From: Opitutaceae bacterium
GTDB taxonomy: Bacteria; Verrucomicrobiota; Verrucomicrobiia; Opitutales; Opitutaceae
NCBI GenBank assembly: GCA_030693515.1
Contig: JAUYAK010000115.1
Location: 1 to 46,694 of the forward strand
Direction of reading: 5' to 3'
DNA: 46,694 bases
The stretch's first letter is position 1, and the number at the start of each line of letters is the position of its first letter. Under the pieces are notes generated by a model. That model had not been told where the DNA came from and did not search any database. It worked only from the letters and a program-made list of their open reading frames with translations. The translations under genes were made by a program, and so were the position numbers. Positions 42,020 to 46,694 of the stretch are shown here, in pieces.

Positions 42020-43471
42020 ATGAATCATGCAATGAAGCGCCGGGATTTTGTCGCTGGCATCGGTGTCCTTGCCAGTTCCTCGCTTCTGCAGTGTGCGACG
42101 GCACAGTCCGCAACGACTGAAATCCTCATCCGCGGCGGCCGAATAGTGAACGCCGACGGCGTCCGCGCGGCCGACGTGCGGATTGTCGGGGAAACGATTG
42201 CCGAGGTCGGATTGAGCCTCGTTCCCGGTGCAGACGCCCGCATCATTGAGGCGAAAGGCCGCTTGGTTATGCCGGGCGGAATCGATCCGCACACCCATTT
42301 CGGCGGACGCTTCGTCGACGACATCACGGATGGATCGAGGGCGGCGCTGGCCGGCGGGATTACCACGCTAGGGACCTTCGCCACCACGCAGCCAAGCGAG
42401 CAAATTAAGGACGCCATCGAACGCCATTCCGGTTACGCGCGCCAGCAGGCCATCGCGGATATTTTTCTGCACGGCCAGACTTGGCCGCCGAATCCGGCAG
42501 CGATGCCGGTGCTGGCGGAGCTGGGCCAGCCCAGCTTTAAGATTTTTCCCCGGCTGGATTTTGAAATGCACATCGGTGCGCTCCTCCAGATGCTTGAATC
42601 CGCGCGGGCAGCGGGCGTCGTCTCGCTAATCCATTGCGAGGATGGCCAGCTCGTGGCCGCCGCCACGCGGCGGTTGCAGGCGGCGGGCCGGACCTCGCTG
42701 CAGGCGTTCGCCGAGAGCCGCCCCGCGATTGCGGAACTGGCCGCGACGCAGCGGGCCGCGGCATTCTGCGAAAGCACCGGGGCTCCCATGTATGTCGTGC
42801 ATCTTTCGCTGGCTCGTGCGTTGGACGCCTGCCGCGCGGCCCGCGCCGCGGGACTGCCGTTGTTCGTCGAAACGAGGCCGCTCTACCTGTTTCTCACAGA
42901 GCAGCGCCTGCTTGGGCCGGAAGGACCGTTGCATGTCGGCATGCCACCGCTCCGCTCAGCCTCCGATGTGGCGGCGCTGTGGGGCGGGCTGATCGACGGC
43001 AGCATCGACGTGCTCGCCACCGATCACGCCCCGTCGACGCGAGCGATGAAGTTGGATCCCGCTCTGTCGATCACGAATTCCCGCGCCGGCGTGAGCGATC
43101 TTCAGTTCATGCTGCCGATGTATTTTTCCGAAGGCACGGGGAAACGGGGACTGTCGTTGGAACGTTTTGTGGCCACGACCTCGACCAACGCCGCCAGGAT
43201 CTTCGGGCTTTACCCGCGCAAGGGCGTCCTTCAGGCGGGCTCCGATGCCGACCTTGCGATTTGGGATCCGGCGGCCGTCGCGAAAGTCACCGCCAGCGGA
43301 GGATTCTCGAAGTCTGACTACACGGTTTACGAAGGCACGAACGTGACTGGATGGCCGGTGATGACCATGCGGCGCGGGCAAGTCGTTTTCGAAAACGGTT
43401 GTGTGACAGGCCAACCCGGGAGTGGCAGATTGCTCGCTCGAGAACAATGGCGCCCGCAAGACAGGCGGTAG
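42020..43471 (+). CDS. Tat-exported dihydropyrimidinase/dihydroorotase-like amidohydrolase
   Basis: A 483-residue cyclic amidohydrolase. The N-terminus MNHAMKRRDFVAGIGVLASS has a twin-arginine motif, so it is probably exported folded with its metals. Metal-site residues are all present: DPHTHFGG, the carbamylatable Lys in SFKIFPRLD, the His in SLIHCEDGQLV, the His in YVVHLSLA and the Asp in LATDHAPSTR. This fits hydantoinases, dihydropyrimidinases and allantoinases; by eye I cannot choose among them. It is preceded by a candidate promoter and followed by the iolA and aminotransferase genes. Export is unusual for this family. Confidence 0.85.
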   Translation: MNHAMKRRDFVAGIGVLASSSLLQCATAQSATTEILIRGGRIVNADGVRAADVRIVGETIAEVGLSLVPGADARIIEAKGRLVMPGGIDPHTHFGGRFVDDITDGSRAALAGGITTLGTFATTQPSEQIKDAIERHSGYARQQAIADIFLHGQTWPPNPAAMPVLAELGQPSFKIFPRLDFEMHIGALLQMLESARAAGVVSLIHCEDGQLVAAATRRLQAAGRTSLQAFAESRPAIAELAATQRAAAFCESTGAPMYVVHLSLARALDACRAARAAGLPLFVETRPLYLFLTEQRLLGPEGPLHVGMPPLRSASDVAALWGGLIDGSIDVLATDHAPSTRAMKLDPALSITNSRAGVSDLQFMLPMYFSEGTGKRGLSLERFVATTSTNAARIFGLYPRKGVLQAGSDADLAIWDPAAVAKVTASGGFSKSDYTVYEGTNVTGWPVMTMRRGQVVFENGCVTGQPGSGRLLAREQWRPQDRR

Positions 43472-43583
43472 AGGCCGACTCCGGACGGACGCATACGATC
43501 AACCTGTCCCCCACGCCCGGCGCTACGTCTCGCATCTTGCCACCATCCGGGCTTCCCGCTCCACCCCCACCCTTGCGCGCACC

Positions 43584-43838
43584 GTGAAACCGCCCCGTTG
43601 TCTCGCAGCCGCATTGATTGTCGCCGCCGCCGCGTCGCCCTCCGCCCAGTCGGTGGCACAGAATCCCGTCGAGACAGTCACGATGGAGGCCTGCGCCAGC
43701 ATCAAGCGTCTCGACTTGGAAAAGTCGCTGCCCGCAAGGATCGTTTCCGTCAACGAACGCCAGCGTCGCGCTGCGCAGCCGGTGTCCGCCCGCGAATACT
43801 CGCCGCCTGACGCAGATTTGTTTTCCCTACGCGCATGA
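43584..43838 (+). CDS. Small exported protein of unknown function
   Basis: An 84-residue frame starting at GTG 43584, with a plausible signal peptide (CLAAALIVAAAASPSAQSVA) and a mature part beginning NPVETVTMEACASIKRLDLE. The VETVTMEA stretch resembles the TonB-box region of Opitutaceae receptors, so this may be the cut-off N-terminus of a receptor gene rather than a real small protein. Its stop overlaps the iolA start by 4 bp (ATGA), which argues for translation. The frame is open further upstream, but no better start is evident. Confidence 0.4.
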   Translation: MKPPRCLAAALIVAAAASPSAQSVAQNPVETVTMEACASIKRLDLEKSLPARIVSVNERQRRAAQPVSAREYSPPDADLFSLRA

Positions 43839-45334
43839 CTTCCACGCTCACCCCCTGCCCGCATCTCATCGGCGGCGAATGGCTGCCGGCCACCGGCGCC
43901 ACCACGCCCGTCTTCAATCCCTCCACCGGCGACACCATCGCGCAGTGCCCGGTCGGAGGCGCGGCCGAGGTCAATGCCGCGGTCGAGGCGGCGCACGCGG
44001 CGTTTCCCGCGTGGCGCGAGACCCCGGCGGTCGAGCGGGCTCGCGTATTTTTTCGCTACCGCCAGCTCATCGAGCAAAACTACGACACGCTCTGCGCCAC
44101 CGTCTCGCGCGAGCACGGCAAGACGCTCTCCGAGGCGCGCGGCGACGTCCACCGCGGGCTGGAGAACATCGAATACGCCTGCGGCGTCCCCACCCTGCTC
44201 TTCGGCGACACGCTCGAGAACCTCGCCCGCGGCGTGGATTGCGAGACAATCAACCAGCCGCTCGGCGTGTGCGTGGGCATCACGCCGTTCAATTTCCCCG
44301 CGATGGTGCCGCTGTGGATGTTCCCCCTGGCGCTCGCGTGCGGCAACACGTTCGTCTTGAAACCGAGCGAAAAGGTCCCGCTCACCGCCGTCCTCCTCGG
44401 CGAATTGATCGAAAAAGCCGGGCTGCCCAAGGGCGTGTTCAACATCGTCCACGGCGGCCGTGAGGCGGTGGACACGCTGCTCACTCATCCCAAGGTGCGC
44501 GCCGTTTCCTTCGTCGGCTCGACGCCCATCGCGAAATACATCTACGAGACCGGCACGCGCCACGGGAAGCGCGTCCAAGCGAACGGCGGCGCGAAGAACT
44601 ACATCGTCATCATGCCCGATGCCGACATCGGAAAAACCGTCGAGGCACTCTCGACCGCCGCCTTCGGCTGCGCGGGCGAACGCTGCATGGCCGGCTCCAC
44701 CGCTCTCACGGTCGGCGCCGCGGCCGAACGCCTCCTCCCCGACCTCGTCACCGCCGCGCGCGCGATCAAGATCGGGCGCACGGATCAGCCGGCGCCTGCG
44801 GCCCAGCCCGACATGGGACCGGTCATCACGAGTCAGCACCGCGATCGCGTGCTGAGCCTGGTCGCGAGCGGCGAGCAGGAAGGCGCCAAGGTCATCGCCG
44901 ATGGGCGCGGGCTCAAAGTCGCGGACGCGCCGCGTGGGTTTTACCTCGGCGCCACCATCGTCGATGGCGTGCAGGCCAACATGACGCTCGCCCGCGAGGA
45001 AGTCTTCGGCCCCGTGCTCAATGTCATGCGCATGGACGATCTCGACGCCGCGATCGCGCAGGCGAATGCGTCGGCGTTCGGCAATGGCGCCGCGATTTTC
45101 ACGGCCAACGGCCGCGCCGCCCGCGAGTTCAAGCACCGCGTGAAGGCCGGCATGGTGGGCATCAACGTCGGCGTGCCCGCGACGATGGCGATGTTCCCCT
45201 TCACCGGCTGGGACGATTCCTTCTACGGCGATCTCCACATCCAGGGGAAGGAGGCCGTGCAGTTCTACACGCAGCAAAAAGTCGTCACGACCCGCTGGTT
45301 TGGCGGCGACGTCGGCGACGTGTGGAAAAAGTAG
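43835..45334 (+). CDS. iolA: CoA-acylating methylmalonate/malonate semialdehyde dehydrogenase
   Basis: A 499-residue aldehyde dehydrogenase that converts malonate semialdehyde to acetyl-CoA (or methylmalonate semialdehyde to propionyl-CoA). NAD-binding [34 protein letters not shown] and the catalytic C284 in GERCMAGST are the MMSDH pattern, where Met follows the Cys. [20 protein letters not shown] near the end is diagnostic. It is the last step of the inositol pathway and also a sink for malonate semialdehyde from beta-alanine. The start overlaps the preceding small frame by 4 bp. Confidence 0.95.
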   Translation: MTSTLTPCPHLIGGEWLPATGATTPVFNPSTGDTIAQCPVGGAAEVNAAVEAAHAAFPAWRETPAVERARVFFRYRQLIEQNYDTLCATVSREHGKTLSEARGDVHRGLENIEYACGVPTLLFGDTLENLARGVDCETINQPLGVCVGITPFNFPAMVPLWMFPLALACGNTFVLKPSEKVPLTAVLLGELIEKAGLPKGVFNIVHGGREAVDTLLTHPKVRAVSFVGSTPIAKYIYETGTRHGKRVQANGGAKNYIVIMPDADIGKTVEALSTAAFGCAGERCMAGSTALTVGAAAERLLPDLVTAARAIKIGRTDQPAPAAQPDMGPVITSQHRDRVLSLVASGEQEGAKVIADGRGLKVADAPRGFYLGATIVDGVQANMTLAREEVFGPVLNVMRMDDLDAAIAQANASAFGNGAAIFTANGRAAREFKHRVKAGMVGINVGVPATMAMFPFTGWDDSFYGDLHIQGKEAVQFYTQQKVVTTRWFGGDVGDVWKK

Positions 45335-45374
45335 CTGGCCGCGCGCGGTTTCGTTGTCGCAGAGTGGGCGTTTC

Positions 45375-46502
45375 ATGAGCCGCACCGCCTCCCCCACCGC
45401 CCATCCTGCCGAACGCATCCTCCTCGGGCCTGGCCCGAGCCCCGTGCCCCAGCGCGTGCTCCGCGCCCTCGGCGCGCCCACGCTCGGCCACCTCGATCCG
45501 CAATACCTCGCGATCATGGACGAGACCTGCGCCATGTTGCGCGAGGTCTTCCAGACGAAGAACGCCCTCACGTTCCCCGTCAGCGGCACCGGCATGGCGG
45601 GCATGGAGTGCTGCGCCACCAACCTCGTCGAGCCCAGCGACGAAGTGCTCGTGTGCGTCAACGGCGTCTTCGGCCTGCGCATGAAGGACGTGATCGAGCG
45701 CTGCGGCGCGACCGTCCACACCGTCGAGGCGCCGTGGGGCGACGTGTTTTCCAATGAGCAGATCGCGGACGCCTTGGAAAAGCACCCGAAGGTGAAACTC
45801 GTCGGCATCGTCCACGCTGAGACCAGCACGGGCGCGCACCAGCCGCTCGAAGGCCTCGCCGAAATCGTTCACGCGCGCGGGGCGCTGCTGCTCGTCGATG
45901 CGGTCACGAGCCTCGGCGGCCACGAGCTGCGCGTGGACGACTGGGGCATCGATGCGATCTACAGTGGCACGCAAAAGTGCCTGAGCTGCCCGCCCGGCCT
46001 CTCGCCCGTGAGCTTCGGCGACCGCGCGCTGGCCAAGATGGATGCGCGCAAGACCAAGCCGCAGTCCTGGTATCTCGATGTCTCGATGCTGCGGAAATAT
46101 TACACCGGCGGCGGTGGCGGCGGGCGGGTCTATCATCATACGGCGCCCATCAACATGACCTACGCGCTGCGCGAAGCGCTGACCATCGTGCTCGAGGAAG
46201 GACTCGAAGCCCGCATCGCGCGCCACGCCGCGATGCACCAGCGGCTGCGCACTGGCCTCGCCGAGCTGGGGCTGGGCTACATCCCCACCCGTTCCCTGCA
46301 CTCGCTGAACTGCATCCGCATCCCCGATGGCGCCAATGATGCCGCCGTGCGCACCCGCCTCCTCACCGACTACGGCATCGAAATCGGCGGCGGCCTCGGC
46401 GTCATGGCCGGCAAGGCCTGGCGCATCGGCCTCATGGGCCACGGCGCCAGCGTGCGGAATGTCGACCTCGTGCTCGCCGCGCTGCGGGCTTGCCTACGCT
46501 GA
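45375..46502 (+). CDS. Class V aminotransferase (alanine-glyoxylate / serine-pyruvate type)
   Basis: A 375-residue PLP enzyme. [20 protein letters not shown] is the family opening, [14 protein letters not shown] lies at the phosphate-binding site, [13 protein letters not shown] follows, [11 protein letters not shown] holds the cofactor Asp, and K201 in [13 protein letters not shown] forms the Schiff base. The family includes alanine-glyoxylate and serine-glyoxylate aminotransferases and PucG ureidoglycine-glyoxylate aminotransferase; I cannot choose among these. A Gly-run ([13 protein letters not shown]) before the helix is unusual. It begins 40 bp after iolA and is followed by a strong terminator, ending the operon. 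Confidence 0.9.
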   Translation: MSRTASPTAHPAERILLGPGPSPVPQRVLRALGAPTLGHLDPQYLAIMDETCAMLREVFQTKNALTFPVSGTGMAGMECCATNLVEPSDEVLVCVNGVFGLRMKDVIERCGATVHTVEAPWGDVFSNEQIADALEKHPKVKLVGIVHAETSTGAHQPLEGLAEIVHARGALLLVDAVTSLGGHELRVDDWGIDAIYSGTQKCLSCPPGLSPVSFGDRALAKMDARKTKPQSWYLDVSMLRKYYTGGGGGGRVYHHTAPINMTYALREALTIVLEEGLEARIARHAAMHQRLRTGLAELGLGYIPTRSLHSLNCIRIPDGANDAAVRTRLLTDYGIEIGGGLGVMAGKAWRIGLMGHGASVRNVDLVLAALRACLR

Positions 46503-46547
46503 TGCCTCCCGCGCCCCGCAGGCGCGGTTCGTGGGGGTAGAAAAAAA

Positions 46548-46573
46548 GGCCGGCTCATCGAGCCGGCCTTTTT
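46548..46573 (+). terminator. Rho-independent terminator after the aminotransferase gene
   Basis: GGCCGGCT (46548-46555), a 5-nt loop, AGCCGGCC (46561-46568) and five T residues, preceded by an A-run, so it could work in both directions. Confidence 0.92.
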
Positions 46574-46574
46574 A

Positions 46575-46694
46575 GGAGCCTCTGAAAAACTCCGCCTGAC
46601 AAAGGAACCGATGAAACCGCGAGGGATCACAAGGCCGCGATGAGCCAACAAACGACGTTTCTTTCCCTCGGTTGCCTGACCAAGCGCACGCGGG
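46575..46694 (+). mobile_element. Insertion sequence, left end (IS5-family-like), runs off the right edge
   Basis: Just after the terminator comes GGAGCCTCTGAAAAACTCCG, which looks like an insertion-sequence terminal repeat. A reading frame follows at 46640. The right part, the other inverted repeat and any target duplication are outside the window. Family assignment is tentative. Confidence 0.5.
46640..46694 (+). CDS. Transposase, N-terminal fragment at window edge
   Basis: The first 18 codons read MSQQTTFLSLGCLTKRTR and continue beyond the window. A short variable start followed by KRTR is typical of IS5-group transposases (often K-TRRE-FL next). With so little sequence the family is a guess. 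Confidence 0.45.
   Translation, partial: MSQQTTFLSLGCLTKRTR

Noticed and set aside
43523-45829. Long minus-strand open frame opposite iolA and the aminotransferase
   Set aside because: Runs antisense to two well-supported enzymes and has no recognisable motif or start context.

Overview
The window is high-GC DNA from a Gram-negative, outer-membrane-bearing bacterium. TonB-dependent receptors, lpt and kds genes, an MtrB-like barrel, an HPr kinase next to lptB, a DUF4394 protein with a familiar C-terminal module, and frequent Shine-Dalgarno-less, pyrimidine-rich starts all fit the Verrucomicrobiota, most likely family Opitutaceae. That placement is inference. I see no rRNA, convincing tRNA or CRISPR array.

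Layout. (1) 1-1120 is accessory: the 5' end of a group II intron (minus strand), a decayed TonB-receptor 3' end, a hicBA toxin-antitoxin pair and two large palindromic repeats. (2) 1121-12799 is a phosphate-ester block. A minus-strand operon runs TonB receptor, glpD, glpT, glpQ, TonB receptor, opposite a divergent SorC-type regulator. The shared promoter region carries a sequence with the architecture of a Pho box. A double-hairpin repeat lies between receptor and glpD, and a second copy is read in frame inside glpD. (3) 12796-18859 holds housekeeping genes: a DUF985 cupin, a fused 2-oxoacid dehydrogenase E1, and a tightly overlapping kdsC-lptC-lptA-lptB-hprK run. (4) 18878-23943: a DUF4394 protein, rph, a CII-like DNA-binding protein, and sucC/sucD separated by a palindromic repeat. 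(5) 23944-25567 is a small island: an AT-richer unknown gene, VapC fragments, a short tandem repeat and a broken antitoxin/ParE-like pair. (6) 25555-28776 is a three-gene minus-strand operon: monoheme cytochrome c, multiheme lipoprotein cytochrome and MtrB/PioB-like barrel, a probable porin-cytochrome electron conduit. (7) 29100-34216 has two paralogous exported beta-propeller proteins with Ala/Lys/Asp-rich tails, followed by a thioredoxin-like protein with a duplicated N-terminal module. (8) 34224-46502 joins phytate breakdown to inositol use: a PafA-like phosphatase and beta-propeller phytase, then an SDR, iolD, iolE, a transaldolase-family protein, a Tat-exported amidohydrolase, iolA and a class V aminotransferase. 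(9) The right edge has a strong terminator and the start of an insertion sequence.

How it fits together: much of the window deals with organic phosphorus and its carbon skeletons. GlpQ, GlpT and GlpD would turn glycerophosphodiesters into dihydroxyacetone phosphate. The phytase and phosphatase would release phosphate and inositol from phytate, and IolE, IolD and IolA would carry the inositol ring towards acetyl-CoA. IolG, IolB, IolC and IolJ are not in the window.
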